Assembly: GCA_017860255.1 (NCBI GenBank)
Contig: JAFNAR010000044.1
Coordinates: 1 to 57,809, forward strand
Direction of reading: 5' to 3'
DNA: 57,809 nucleotides
Source: Bacteroidota bacterium
GTDB lineage: Bacteria > Bacteroidota > Bacteroidia > Bacteroidales > P3
The notes beneath the pieces are model-generated. The model ran no database searches. It was not told the DNA's origin and saw nothing but the letters and a program-made list of their open reading frames with translations. The position numbers and the translations under genes were made by a program. Position 1 is the first letter of the stretch. Each line of letters opens with the position of its first letter. Shown here piece after piece: positions 35,348-45,235 of the stretch.

Positions 35348-36286
35348 ATGAAGAAGGTTAGTTTACTTATTCCTGCATATAATGAAGAAAAAGTACTTCA
35401 GCTTTTATATCAAAGAATAAAAGCAATTATTGATAGATTAAATCAATATGAATGGGAAGTATTATTTATTAATGATGGGAGTAGGGACAATACATTAGCA
35501 GTATTGTATAGTATCCGAAATCAAGATCATAGAATAAATGTTTTAGACCTTTCCCGTAATTATGGAAAAGAAGTTGCAATGCTTGCTGGTTTCGATTATG
35601 TAAAGGGAGATGCAGTAATTATTTTGGATGCAGACCTTCAAGACCCCCCTGAGTTAATCCCTCAAATGTTAGAGCAATGGGAATTGGGCTACGATGATGT
35701 TTATGCTAAGCGTAATTCAAGAAAAGGCGAAACATTCATTAAGAAAAAGACATCACAGTGGTTTTATAAGATATTGCAAAAAAGTACAGATATACCAATT
35801 CAACTAAATACTGGAGATTTCCGTCTTTTAGATAAGAGTTGTGTTGAGGCTCTAAAACAAATAAGAGAAGCAAATAGATACACCAAAGGAATGTTCAGCT
35901 GGATAGGATACAATAAGAAAGAAATACTTTTTGACAGAGATCCAAGAGCAGCGGGAGAAACAAAGTGGAATTATTTAAAGTTAACTTCATTGGCAATAGA
36001 AGGAATAACATCATTCACAACCAAACCACTAAGAATTTCCACATTTATTGGAGGTGTTATTTCCGTTTTCTCTTTTATTTATGCCATATACATGCTTTAT
36101 GATACAATTATCTATGGCAATGACGTTAAAGGTTATCCTTCACTTTTAGTTACAATTCTTTTCCTTGGAGGAATACAATTACTTTCACTTGGAATTTTAG
36201 GAGAATATATTGCACGAATTTTCATTGAAACAAAGAACAGACCAACATATTTTGCAAGAACATATAATGGAGAAAAAATAATTTAG
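35348..36286 (+). CDS. Family 2 glycosyltransferase (dolichol-phosphate mannosyltransferase / GtrB type)
   Basis: 312 aa. The GT-A domain has LLIPAYNEE, VLFINDGSRDNT and the metal-binding LDADLQDPPE. Two C-terminal membrane helices (about 232-256 and 268-292) are typical of enzymes that place a sugar on undecaprenyl phosphate facing the cytoplasm. The next gene, 2 bp downstream, encodes a GT-C type membrane protein that could use the lipid-linked sugar. The two form one unit. Confidence 0.9.
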   Translation: MKKVSLLIPAYNEEKVLQLLYQRIKAIIDRLNQYEWEVLFINDGSRDNTLAVLYSIRNQDHRINVLDLSRNYGKEVAMLAGFDYVKGDAVIILDADLQDPPELIPQMLEQWELGYDDVYAKRNSRKGETFIKKKTSQWFYKILQKSTDIPIQLNTGDFRLLDKSCVEALKQIREANRYTKGMFSWIGYNKKEILFDRDPRAAGETKWNYLKLTSLAIEGITSFTTKPLRISTFIGGVISVFSFIYAIYMLYDTIIYGNDVKGYPSLLVTILFLGGIQLLSLGILGEYIARIFIETKNRPTYFARTYNGEKII

Positions 36287-36288
36287 CT

Positions 36289-38457
36289 ATGGAAGAAAAT
36301 AAAATTGAAAATAAAAAGAATACTTGGAAGTATATTTTTTATGCTTTAGCAGCAATATCATTGATAATGATGATAATTGCAAGTCAGAAAGCTGGAATTT
36401 CTGGAGATGAGTTCTTTCACACAGAACATGCAAAGAATGTATTTAATTTTTATGCCACTGGAGGTAAGGATTCAACAGCAACAGTAGTTACAGAAACTTA
36501 TAACCTTCCTCTTTATGGTCAATTGATAGACAACATTGCTCATGGAATAACAATTCTATTTAATGTTGATGATTACATGGCACTTCGTCATGCCCTAAAT
36601 TCAATTGTTGGATGGTTGGCAATTTTATTTGTTGGATTGTTTGTAAAAAGAGTTGCAGGATGGAGAGCAGGAGTTTTTGCAATAATCCTAATGATTGTCT
36701 CACCACGTTTTATAGGGCACTCGTTTAATAACCTCAAGGATATTCCTTTTGCAGCAGCATCAATGATGTCTATATATTATATAGTCAAATTTCTTGATGA
36801 GCTACCAAAAAGGAAAATCTCCACTATGATAATGCTTGCCATTTCAATCACATTTGCAATTGATGTGAGAGTTGGAGGTCTTATAGTTATTGGTTATTTT
36901 GCCCTATTTGCAGTTGTTTACTACATTTGGAAATATAAATCTCTTAAAAAAGAATTTGGGAAAGTATTCCTTTGGAGTTTGGGGATTGTTTTTGTTGGCT
37001 ACTTCCTTTCAGTGTTGTTTTGGCCTTACGCATTAATATCACCTATTGATAATCCAATTTCAACCCTTAAGGGGATGACAAATTTCAGTGCTTCCTTGCG
37101 TCAAATTTTTGAAGGACAATCACAGTGGTCAGATGTTTTACCTTGGTATTATACTCCTAAGTTTATTTTAATGACAATACCAATGGTTGTTATTCTTGGA
37201 GCACTTGCAGGATTAGTTTTGATGTTTAAAAACAAAAAACAGTGGTTCTACTACTTTGTTTTACTATTCACATTTATTTTCCCTATCTTCTGGATTATTA
37301 TAAACAAATCAAATGTTTATGGAGGTTGGCGTCATGCTATCTTCACTTATCCTCCTTTAGTTGCATTTTCTGCTTTAGGAATAGAAGCTTTAGTTAAAGC
37401 CTACGATAAAAAATATTGGAAAATAATTGTTCTTTCAGCTTTTGGACTACTTTCAATAAATCCAATTATTCACTCTATAAGAAATTATCCACACCAGTAT
37501 GTTTATTTTAATGAATTATCTGGAGGAATGAATAAGGCTTATGGAAATTACGAATTAGATTATTATTTCCACTCACTTAGAGAAGCTTCAGAATGGGTTA
37601 TTGCAAATGCACAAAGAGATGAGCTAACAACAGGTAAAAAGATTGTTGTTGCATGTTGGCATCCAAAACCTATTGATTATTATTTCCGACACGATACTGC
37701 AAAATTTGCCACAACATTTATTCGCTACAACGAAAAAGGAGATGTTGATTGGGATTATGCTATAATATGTAATACAGGTATTGCTCCTGAACAATTGAGG
37801 AGTGGAGTTTTCCCTCCAAAGAATATAGTTTACAAGGTTGAGGTTGATGGTAAACCAATTTGTGTTGTTATTAAGCGTAAGGATAAATCAGATGTAAAGG
37901 GATTTGAATTGAAAAGTAAGGGAAAATTAGATGAAGCAATTCCTTTATATTTAAAAGCAATTAAAGCAGATCCTCAAAACGAGACAGCATTAATCAACCT
38001 AAGTGAAATTTATTTAAGAAAGAATTTGCCAGATAGTGTAATAATGTTCACTAATCAAATGCTTAAATTAAATCCTAATTCAGAAAACGCAAATTATTTT
38101 AAAGCCTATGCTCTCTTTATGAAAAACAAAGAAAATGAAGCTCTTTTGCTTTGCAATAAAGTAATAAAAGATAATTTTAAATATTCTCCTTCCTATTCAT
38201 TAGCTGCCAACATAAAACTAAAACAACAAGACCTTTATGGAGCTGAAGGATATTTAAAGGGAATAATTTCAATAGATCGTTTTGATAATCAAACTATGCA
38301 ACAACTATTGGCAATTTATCAAGCTTACGGACTTGATCAAAGAAATGCCTACATCAAACTATACTCTCTTTTGGAAGAACATTATAAAAAGGCAGGAAAC
38401 GATAAAGCTGCACAAGAATATGGTGATGCAATAAAACAAATGTTAAGTAATAGATAA
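36289..38457 (+). CDS. GT-C type membrane glycosyltransferase with C-terminal TPR domain
   Basis: 722 aa. About ten to twelve membrane helices fill residues 18-395. The first periplasmic loop has GDEFFHTEHA, an acidic motif in the position of the catalytic Asp-Glu of PMT/ArnT-like transferases. The segment 400-530 is soluble, and 540-710 contains TPR-like helical pairs (GKLDEAIPLYLKAIKADP). It may transfer a sugar from the lipid carrier made by the preceding GT2 to a surface glycan or protein. The TPR part may bind a partner. Specificity is unknown. Confidence 0.75.
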   Translation: MEENKIENKKNTWKYIFYALAAISLIMMIIASQKAGISGDEFFHTEHAKNVFNFYATGGKDSTATVVTETYNLPLYGQLIDNIAHGITILFNVDDYMALRHALNSIVGWLAILFVGLFVKRVAGWRAGVFAIILMIVSPRFIGHSFNNLKDIPFAAASMMSIYYIVKFLDELPKRKISTMIMLAISITFAIDVRVGGLIVIGYFALFAVVYYIWKYKSLKKEFGKVFLWSLGIVFVGYFLSVLFWPYALISPIDNPISTLKGMTNFSASLRQIFEGQSQWSDVLPWYYTPKFILMTIPMVVILGALAGLVLMFKNKKQWFYYFVLLFTFIFPIFWIIINKSNVYGGWRHAIFTYPPLVAFSALGIEALVKAYDKKYWKIIVLSAFGLLSINPIIHSIRNYPHQYVYFNELSGGMNKAYGNYELDYYFHSLREASEWVIANAQRDELTTGKKIVVACWHPKPIDYYFRHDTAKFATTFIRYNEKGDVDWDYAIICNTGIAPEQLRSGVFPPKNIVYKVEVDGKPICVVIKRKDKSDVKGFELKSKGKLDEAIPLYLKAIKADPQNETALINLSEIYLRKNLPDSVIMFTNQMLKLNPNSENANYFKAYALFMKNKENEALLLCNKVIKDNFKYSPSYSLAANIKLKQQDLYGAEGYLKGIISIDRFDNQTMQQLLAIYQAYGLDQRNAYIKLYSLLEEHYKKAGNDKAAQEYGDAIKQMLSNR

Positions 38458-38470
38458 AAACCTGAATAAA

Positions 38471-39631
38471 ATGAAAGCAATAGAAGTAAAAAAAGACATC
38501 TACTGGGTAGGTGCAATTGATTGGAAGCTTAGAAATTTTCATGGATATGTAACTCAAAGAGGCTCTACCTACAATGCTTATTTAATAGTAGATGAAAAAA
38601 TCACATTAATAGACACCGTAAAGGGATATTTAACTAAGGAGTTGATAGAAAGAATAGCAGACATTATCGACCTTAAGAAGATAGATTATGTTATCTCCAA
38701 CCACGTTGAAATGGACCATTCTGGAGCAATGCCAGAGGTTATGGAAATGTTACCTAATGCAACAGTTATAACTTCTGTTGCAGGAGAAAAAGAACATAGA
38801 CTACATTTCAAAAAAGATTGGAAATTCCAAACCGTTAAGTCAGGAGACGTTCTTAATATTGGAAAAAGAAATCTTCACTTTGTTATGACTCCAATGGTGC
38901 ATTGGCCAGACAATATGGTTACTTATTGCCCTGAAGAAAAAATCTTATTTTCTAACGATGCCTTCGGTCAACACATAGCATCAAGTGAACGTTTTGACGA
39001 TGAATATCCTGTTGAAACAATTTTGGAAGAAGCAAAGAAATATTATGCAAATATTGTTTTGCCTTATTCTTCTCAAGTTGTTGGTGTAATGCAAATTGTT
39101 AGAAGTTTAGACCTTGATATTATTTGTCCAAGTCATGGAATTGTTTGGAGAAAGGACATTCCTTTAATTCTTGAAAACTATGAAAAATGGGCTTCAAACA
39201 AAACAGATAAGAAAGCAGTTATTGTTTACGATTCAATGTGGCATTCAACTGAAAAAATTGCTGAAATGGTTAAAGAAGCTTTTGAAACAAAGAATTACCA
39301 TTATTGCTACTACGACTTAAAAGATACTCACATTTCAGATATTATGACAGAAATTGTAGAAGCAGAATATATCTGTGTTGGTTCTCCAACTCTAAACAAA
39401 GGTATTCTTCCAACTGTTGCAGCATTTTTAACCTATCTTCAAGGTTTAGCTCCAAAGGGAAGAAAAGGAATTTTGTTTGGAAGTTATGGATGGGCTCAGG
39501 CCAATATGAAAGCTCTTGACAGATATATGGAAGAAAGTAATATTGATGTGAAGTACAGAGTAGATATCAATTTCATTCCTTCACAAGAACAATTGGACAA
39601 AATTAAACAAGAAGTAATGGAAGTAATCTAA
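38471..39631 (+). CDS. fprA: Flavodiiron protein (A-type flavoprotein)
   Basis: 386-aa soluble enzyme that reduces O2 to water (or NO to N2O) and protects anaerobes. The metallo-beta-lactamase-like domain has the diiron ligands HVEMDH (78-83), H144, D163 and the His of CPSHG. The flavodoxin domain (about 245-386) has VIVYDSMWHST for FMN phosphate and GSPTLNKG. No rubredoxin domain is fused, and the electron donor is not adjacent. It starts 13 bp after the GT-C gene. Confidence 0.93.
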   Translation: MKAIEVKKDIYWVGAIDWKLRNFHGYVTQRGSTYNAYLIVDEKITLIDTVKGYLTKELIERIADIIDLKKIDYVISNHVEMDHSGAMPEVMEMLPNATVITSVAGEKEHRLHFKKDWKFQTVKSGDVLNIGKRNLHFVMTPMVHWPDNMVTYCPEEKILFSNDAFGQHIASSERFDDEYPVETILEEAKKYYANIVLPYSSQVVGVMQIVRSLDLDIICPSHGIVWRKDIPLILENYEKWASNKTDKKAVIVYDSMWHSTEKIAEMVKEAFETKNYHYCYYDLKDTHISDIMTEIVEAEYICVGSPTLNKGILPTVAAFLTYLQGLAPKGRKGILFGSYGWAQANMKALDRYMEESNIDVKYRVDINFIPSQEQLDKIKQEVMEVI

Positions 39632-39685
39632 AAAAATAAATAGGACTTTGCAGTAAAAATTGCAAACGACATTTCCTTGCTTTAT

Positions 39686-39741
39686 AAATCAAGAGTTTGT
39701 GCTAAAAAATCTAATTATTTTGATTCAAACTCTTGATTTTT
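39686..39741. terminator. Terminator between fprA and the acyltransferase gene
   Basis: AAATCAAGAGTTTG (39686-39699) and its exact complement (39726-39739) with a 26-nt AT loop and a following T-run. It lies between convergent genes. Confidence 0.7.
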
Positions 39742-39822
39742 TTGAAGACAATAGAGTCTACCTGATTTTATTTTTTTCAAGAAAGACTCTTCAAAAAGAA
39801 TTTATATCTCATAAAGATATTA

Positions 39823-40962
39823 TTAAAGGGAACAATTATGAAGAATAATATCCACTGGATTAGCATATATTTTTAGAAATATGTTTTCTAATTCTTGATA
39901 TTCACCAGGAATTTCCTTTAATCCTTTCTGCATATAATCAATAAATTCTTCTTGCTCTTGCTTTGTATAATTTGCTTGGTAGCGATAAGACTTATTGAGA
40001 AAATCATGTGCAATAAAGTTTGTATTGAAAAGTTTATAGTTTTTGTATATGCGTTTGTCAATTATTTGGGCAAGAACAAGAAACTTTTCATTCTTTTCAA
40101 AACTATCACAATAGTCCAGTTCTTCCTTAGAGATAGGTTTTGTAACTGACAAATGTATCTTCCCTTTATTTTGCTTAATCCCTTTAAGAATACTATTTAA
40201 GTCTTCGTTTGGAGCTTTCACATATTTTTGATAGGAGGAAACATAGAGTTCAGCTGTTTTTAAAAAAGCGCAAGGTTCAAATTGATAAGAAATTGCCACA
40301 GGAGTGATGTTGAGTTCTAAAAGATTATCAGTAAAAGATTTTTCGCTGCTTAAAGAAAACATTTTTAAAACTGCCATCTCTGTTTTGTCATATCCATTTT
40401 TAGTTCTTCCATTTCTTTGAGCTATCCAAACGGATTGTTTTTTATTAGTTATTGCATATCGCATATAGGAAGAAACCTGCATAGAGTTTTTATAAAAATC
40501 ACGAATATTTCCTCCTCTAACAATCCTAAACATTTTGTTCATTTTACCAATGTCAATAACAATTTCTCCTTTCATTAAATTACTGCCAAAGGTAATTTCG
40601 CAAGTGTCAAAATTGTTCTTAAATAATTGAAAATTTAAAAGAGCAGAATCTAAAACAATGTCTCTATGATTAGATATAAACATATTTTGTTTATTATTAT
40701 TCAAGAATTCTTTAATTCCACTATAAGTTATATCTTCAACACTAAGTTTAATTATTTGGTCTACTATAGGATACATAAATATAGACTGAAATTCTTTAAT
40801 GCTCTTTATTTTTAATATTTCTTTCTTACAAGACTCTATTTCTTTATCAGGAAAAAGAGTTTGAATGATTACTGGAAAGTATTTATTATTTACCACTCTT
40901 GAAATTGCTAAAGGTATTTCTGAGTCATTGTAAGGTCTAATATGGTCAAATTTGTTTAGCAT
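39823..40962 (-). CDS. PlsB/PlsC-like acyltransferase
   Basis: 379 aa. The acyltransferase HX4D motif is present as NHRDIVLD near residue 98. Later conserved blocks include QRNGRTKNGYDKTEM and PVAISYQFEPC. Family members move fatty acyl chains to glycerol phosphate or related acceptors at the inner membrane. Length and the central motif place it with a Bacteroidetes branch, not with standard PlsC. It is the last gene of the radical SAM to acyltransferase unit, 12 bp after the ligase-like gene, so it may use that gene's product. Confidence 0.75.
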   Translation of the reverse strand: MLNKFDHIRPYNDSEIPLAISRVVNNKYFPVIIQTLFPDKEIESCKKEILKIKSIKEFQSIFMYPIVDQIIKLSVEDITYSGIKEFLNNNKQNMFISNHRDIVLDSALLNFQLFKNNFDTCEITFGSNLMKGEIVIDIGKMNKMFRIVRGGNIRDFYKNSMQVSSYMRYAITNKKQSVWIAQRNGRTKNGYDKTEMAVLKMFSLSSEKSFTDNLLELNITPVAISYQFEPCAFLKTAELYVSSYQKYVKAPNEDLNSILKGIKQNKGKIHLSVTKPISKEELDYCDSFEKNEKFLVLAQIIDKRIYKNYKLFNTNFIAHDFLNKSYRYQANYTKQEQEEFIDYMQKGLKEIPGEYQELENIFLKIYANPVDIILHNCSL

Positions 40963-40974
40963 AGAGATTTAGAA

Positions 40975-42264
40975 TTATCTTTTATCAATAAACTTAATAG
41001 GCTTACGGTTAGCTTCAGGGAATTGAATATGTTTTATCTTATCAATATCTTCAAACTTAATTTCAGGAGCTACCCTCAAACGAGCTCTGAATCGATCTTT
41101 AAGGTCTTTTATCTTGTCTTCTTCAGCATCTCTACAACCAATATAAACCAATATATTATCTGTCCCGATTTCGTTAGAAGAAACTTCAACAATATAATTT
41201 TCAACATAATCAATATTATCCAAAACATCAAAGATTGAAGCAGGGTAAAGAGTTGTTCCTTTAAGTTTAATCATCTGATTTTTTCTTCCCTTAATAGGAC
41301 TAATCCTCATTGTTTTTCTCCCACAAGAGCAAGGTTCATAATGAAATTTTGCAATATCACCAGTTTTAAATCTTAAAAGAGGCATACCTTCAACACCTAA
41401 AGTTGTAATGGTTAGCTCTCCATATTCACCTTCATTAACAATATTATTATTATCATCAACCAATTCGCATATTATTAATTCTGGGTGATGATGTCCTCCT
41501 TTTCCTTCCTTACATTCGCAAAAGCTAGTACTCATTTCAGTAGAGGCATAAGTGGAATATAGTTCAATATCCCATTTTTCTTTGATTTTCTTTCCCAAAA
41601 GATTTAAGGAAAAATCATCCTCTCTCAAGTTTTCACCAATACATACAGCCTTCTTTATGCTAGAATTCTTGTAATCAATATTATTGTTTTCAGCATAATT
41701 TATTATCTTCAAAATAAAGGAAGGAACACAAATTATAGCATTAGGCTTTATTCTTTTGATTGTGTCCCATTGCAATTCGGGCATACCATTTCCAACTCTA
41801 ATAACTCCTGCCCCCATTTTTCTTATCCCCAAACAATATGCATAACCAGCCATAAATCTTTTGTCTAAGGTTGTCATTAATTGGTATATCTCCCCAGAAT
41901 GTCCTCCTGCACAAATAAAAGAAATCAATTCATTATAGGTCAATCTATCCAAATCCTTATCAGTTAGGGCAAAGGTTGTTGGGTCGCTAAGAGTTCCAGA
42001 AGTTGTTATGTAGTCAATAAGTCTTGATTTGTCAACACAAAAGAAGTCTTCATTGTTTTTTTGCAAATCTTCTTTGGTTGTAAAAGGAACGTGTTTGAGG
42101 TCTTCAATAGTTTTTATCTTACTAGAGTCAATCTTATTATCCAAAAACATCTTCTTATAGAAAGGAGAGTTTTGATTAATATAATTCAACATTTCTTTAA
42201 GCTTTTGCTCTTGAAAACTTTTTATAATTGATTGAGGCTGAAACTCAATATCGGGATAATGCAT
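40975..42264 (-). CDS. Phenylacetate-CoA ligase-like adenylate-forming enzyme
   Basis: 429 aa of the PaaK branch of the ANL superfamily. Visible are the phosphate-binding loop TTSGTLSDPT, the STYASTEM adenine-binding motif, LLRFKTGDIA and GRKNQMIKLKGT. A CSCGR segment resembles the zinc-binding part of PaaK-like ligases. It should activate a carboxylic acid as an AMP ester and possibly pass it to CoA or a carrier. Aromatic-acid breakdown genes are absent, so a synthetic role with the neighbouring acyltransferase is more likely than phenylacetate catabolism. Confidence 0.8.
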   Translation of the reverse strand: MHYPDIEFQPQSIIKSFQEQKLKEMLNYINQNSPFYKKMFLDNKIDSSKIKTIEDLKHVPFTTKEDLQKNNEDFFCVDKSRLIDYITTSGTLSDPTTFALTDKDLDRLTYNELISFICAGGHSGEIYQLMTTLDKRFMAGYAYCLGIRKMGAGVIRVGNGMPELQWDTIKRIKPNAIICVPSFILKIINYAENNNIDYKNSSIKKAVCIGENLREDDFSLNLLGKKIKEKWDIELYSTYASTEMSTSFCECKEGKGGHHHPELIICELVDDNNNIVNEGEYGELTITTLGVEGMPLLRFKTGDIAKFHYEPCSCGRKTMRISPIKGRKNQMIKLKGTTLYPASIFDVLDNIDYVENYIVEVSSNEIGTDNILVYIGCRDAEEDKIKDLKDRFRARLRVAPEIKFEDIDKIKHIQFPEANRKPIKFIDKR

Positions 42265-42302
42265 TATCTTTTATTTTTATTTTTCAATATATGTCTTCTA
42301 TT

Positions 42303-43172
42303 CTATAGAAATTTATTCTCTTTTAACCAATCCATTAAAATCAAATTCCAATTAGTGCTTTCTATACTTTTTGTTTTAAACATACCAAACCCATGTCCGG
42401 CCTTTTCAAAAAGGATAAACTTGCATGGAATGTTTTGTTTAATTAAAGCATTGTTTAAAGCAACACTATTCCTATAATCTACTACATCATCGTCTTTGGC
42501 AGCTAAAAGAAATACCATAGGCATATCTTTAGGGATTTGTTTCTCAAGTGATAGCTTATCCATTAATTCAGGGGATGATTTTTCACCAAACAAGCTTTTG
42601 CGAGATTTCTTATGAGCAATGCTATCTTGCATTGAAACAACAGGGTAAATAGGGATAATGAAATTTGGTCTTAAACTAACATTTGTTTTAACTCCCTTCT
42701 TCTCAAGGAAACTCTCTTTAGAAAAGGCTCCAGCCATAGTTACCAAATGACCTCCAGCAGAAAAACCAATTAAACCCAATTTGTTTGGATTGATTCTAAA
42801 TTTTGTTGAGTTCTCTCTAACTATTTGTATTGCTCTTTGAATATCCTCAATCATTGCAGGGTGATGATTACCTCTAAAAGAAACTCTATATCGCAAAACA
42901 AAAGCTGTTACTCCAATGCTTTTAAACCACTGAGCAACCTCATGCCCTTCTGTATTCATTGCTAAATGATGATAGCTTCCTCCTGGACAGATTATCACAC
43001 AAGTTCCATTCCTTAAAGAGTCATTTGGATAGTATACTGTTAGTGCAGGTCGAGTTTGCTTTTCTAATTCTCTATTACCTGAATCTTTCCAAAGTTTTAT
43101 TTTCTCATTTTGTGAAAAAAGGTTAAATGAAACAATTATAATTGAAATAAAAAAGAATATTAATCTTTTCAT
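42303..43172 (-). CDS. Secreted alpha/beta-hydrolase (esterase/lipase-like)
   Basis: 289 aa with a signal peptide (about 1-20, ending LFSQ). The alpha/beta-hydrolase core has the oxyanion region CPGGSYHH, the nucleophile elbow GFSAGGH, an Asp in AAKDDDVV and a His in KAGHGFG. It resembles acetylxylan-esterase-like proteins of Bacteroidetes, but its operon has no glycan genes. It is 38 bp upstream of the ligase-like gene and 21 bp after the small unknown gene. Confidence 0.82.
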   Translation of the reverse strand: MKRLIFFFISIIIVSFNLFSQNEKIKLWKDSGNRELEKQTRPALTVYYPNDSLRNGTCVIICPGGSYHHLAMNTEGHEVAQWFKSIGVTAFVLRYRVSFRGNHHPAMIEDIQRAIQIVRENSTKFRINPNKLGLIGFSAGGHLVTMAGAFSKESFLEKKGVKTNVSLRPNFIIPIYPVVSMQDSIAHKKSRKSLFGEKSSPELMDKLSLEKQIPKDMPMVFLLAAKDDDVVDYRNSVALNNALIKQNIPCKFILFEKAGHGFGMFKTKSIESTNWNLILMDWLKENKFL

Positions 43173-43193
43173 GCTGTAGGAGTTTTAAATTAG

Positions 43194-43571
43194 TTAGTTT
43201 ATGGGAATTATCTCCTGAATTTCTTCTAAAGATAGTTGTCTGTATTTTGGATTCTTAAATTGATTATCAATCATTTCAAAGTTAACTTCAAAAAATTCTT
43301 CATCATAGAACGATAGAACAGAATTAGTGTTTGGATTACATTCAATGTAAGTTATATTATTAATATCAAACCCTTTTTTCTCAATTATCTGCTTAAACAG
43401 TAATGAAGAATTATAGGTAATTGAAGTACCTGGATTTTCTTGATATAGTTCAGTAACTATTATTACTTTCCTACCGTTGTAATCTACAATCTTTAACCCA
43501 CATTTACCCCAAACTTCCCATTGACCCAAAAAATCAAACACTTCATCGTAATATTTCTCTGGAACCTTCAT
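43194..43571 (-). CDS. Uncharacterised small protein
   Basis: 125 aa, not recognised. It is soluble, acidic and rich in aromatic residues, with a predicted mix of alpha and beta (WGKCGLKIVDYNGRKVIIVT suggests a beta hairpin) and no signal peptide. It sits 10 bp after the radical SAM gene and 21 bp before the esterase gene on the same strand with no promoter between, so it is probably co-expressed. Confidence 0.65.
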   Translation of the reverse strand: MKVPEKYYDEVFDFLGQWEVWGKCGLKIVDYNGRKVIIVTELYQENPGTSITYNSSLLFKQIIEKKGFDINNITYIECNPNTNSVLSFYDEEFFEVNFEMIDNQFKNPKYRQLSLEEIQEIIPIN

Positions 43572-43581
43572 GCCTTTTTCT

Positions 43582-44856
43582 CTATTTAATATTTCTTATT
43601 ATTTCTTTCCCAAAAGATTTATTTGCAAGCTTTCTGTTGCGTGGACGATATGTTCCTTCTTCCATTTCACGTAACATCACTTGAGTAAAAAGTTTAAACA
43701 TCTTTTCTTCTTGAGTTTCTTCTTTATAGAAAATTTCCCAAGCATAATTGTAGAGTTCTTGTAAGCGTTCTGCTGAGAAATTTTTTGGATGATAAACAAC
43801 TTGTCCAGCATTATAATGATCCCAATCGTGATCAAAAATTCTGTTTTGACGCATTAAATCATCATAAGCCTTTGTGTGTGGGAAAGGAGATAATACAGTA
43901 AACTCAGCAAGATCTAAATTAATTTCTAAAAGAAAATCAATCAAACGTTTAATATCATCTTCGGTTTGATTATCCAATCCCAAAAGAATTGTTCCTTCAA
44001 CTCCAATTCCATAATCGTGATAGCGTTTAATTCTCTCTTTAATATAATCGGAAGTATCATAAATTGCTTGATATACATACCATGCTCCAGCCTTTGAAGC
44101 CATTGACAATACCTTTGGATCATCTTCAATTGTATGACTAATAAATTTCTTTTTTAAAGGAATCATTGCTTCAAACAATTCCATCTCCCATTTAGTGTCT
44201 TGAGCCAAAGAATTATCTACAATAAAAAGTCTGTTATTATCTATTGTTTCCATTTCTTCAATAGACTGTTTTACAGAACGAGGTCTAAAATTTCTTCCTC
44301 CCAAATAAGATACAGCACAAGGATAACAACTAAAACGACAACCACGAGAAGCATGGAATAAGTCCACCATCTGAACTCCTTTGTGATTATACAAATCTCT
44401 CTTATATAAATCTCTTCTCGCTGGAGTTATGGAATCAAATTCAGGATACTTGCTCATAAAATTATAAACCTTTTTCAATTCTCCCTTTTCCCAATCACTA
44501 ATGACTTCTTCCATTCTTCCTTCAGATTCTCCCAGAAAAATGCTATCAGCATATTGTAGAGTTTCTTCAGCATGTAACATTGTTGAAATTCCTCCAAACA
44601 TTACTTTTTTTCCTCTTTGACGAAATTCTTGTGCAATCTTCCATCCTCTTTTCACTTGAGTAGAAAGCATCATTGATATTCCAACAAAATCACAATCTTC
44701 ATCAAAATCTATTTCTTCAACATTTTCATCAGTAAATGAAACCTCAACCCTTTGAGGTAAAGAAGCAGCAAAAACAACTGGTCCATGAGGAGGGAGGTTA
44801 AAAGTGGTTTGCCCAGGCAATTTATTCCACTTCGGATAAATTAATTTAAACTTCAT
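43582..44856 (-). CDS. Radical SAM protein with B12-binding-like domain
   Basis: 424 aa. An N-terminal cobalamin-binding-like Rossmann domain (about 1-125) lacks the classical DxHxxG motif. The radical SAM core follows with CRFSCYPC, giving the cluster cysteines C173, C177 and C180. Relatives are methylases or cyclases of lipids, antibiotics and hopanoids. The frame can start at a TTG at 44883, but a -7 box ends 5 bp before it, so the ATG at 44856 with a leader of about 28 nt is preferred. It is the first gene of the five-gene minus-strand unit. Confidence 0.85.
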   Translation of the reverse strand: MKFKLIYPKWNKLPGQTTFNLPPHGPVVFAASLPQRVEVSFTDENVEEIDFDEDCDFVGISMMLSTQVKRGWKIAQEFRQRGKKVMFGGISTMLHAEETLQYADSIFLGESEGRMEEVISDWEKGELKKVYNFMSKYPEFDSITPARRDLYKRDLYNHKGVQMVDLFHASRGCRFSCYPCAVSYLGGRNFRPRSVKQSIEEMETIDNNRLFIVDNSLAQDTKWEMELFEAMIPLKKKFISHTIEDDPKVLSMASKAGAWYVYQAIYDTSDYIKERIKRYHDYGIGVEGTILLGLDNQTEDDIKRLIDFLLEINLDLAEFTVLSPFPHTKAYDDLMRQNRIFDHDWDHYNAGQVVYHPKNFSAERLQELYNYAWEIFYKEETQEEKMFKLFTQVMLREMEEGTYRPRNRKLANKSFGKEIIRNIK

Positions 44857-44887
44857 ATATTTTTTATCTTTTTTTCTATTCAAGGTA

Positions 44888-44895
44888 CAAAGATA
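44888..44895 (-). promoter_or_regulatory. Promoter -7 box of the radical SAM to acyltransferase unit
   Basis: TATCTTTG on the minus strand, 32 bp before the ATG at 44856. No other full TAnnTTTG box is seen in the short gaps of the unit. Confidence 0.7.
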
Positions 44896-44982
44896 ATCTT
44901 TTTATAAATTACTTATTAGTCTTTATTGTAATTTTACTCATTAAATAGAAAAAATCATAAGAAAAAAAGATTAGTAAAAAAG

Positions 44983-45016
44983 AAAAGGAGCAGATTATTT
45001 CTAATTTGCTCCTTTT
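44983..45016 (-). terminator. Ferredoxin terminator
   Basis: AAAAGGAGCA (44983-44992) pairs with TGCTCCTTTT (45007-45016), just past the ferredoxin stop on the minus strand. Confidence 0.8.
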
Positions 45017-45038
45017 GCATTATCCTATTTTATAGGCG

Positions 45039-45230
45039 TTATTCAGTATATTTTATTACCTCAATAGGACAAGACTCGGCTGCTTCTATAATTCCATCGG
45101 TGTAATCTTTATAATTAACACCTTCAATAACGTTGGCAACATCATTTATTTTAAAAACTTCGGGACATGTGTCTGCACATAATCCACAGGCTATACAGCC
45201 TTCTTCAATCCAAACTTTTTCTACTGCCAT
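45039..45230 (-). CDS. Single-cluster [4Fe-4S] ferredoxin
   Basis: 63-aa electron carrier. GCIACGLCADTCP gives C12, C15 and C18, and the distant C54 in SCP gives the fourth ligand. C22 is an extra cysteine. The second CxxCxxC motif of dicluster ferredoxins is absent, so one cluster is expected. It is a monocistronic gene whose -7 box lies 5 bp before the ATG, which suggests a nearly leaderless mRNA. Confidence 0.92.
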   Translation of the reverse strand: MAVEKVWIEEGCIACGLCADTCPEVFKINDVANVIEGVNYKDYTDGIIEAAESCPIEVIKYTE

Positions 45231-45235
45231 ACATT

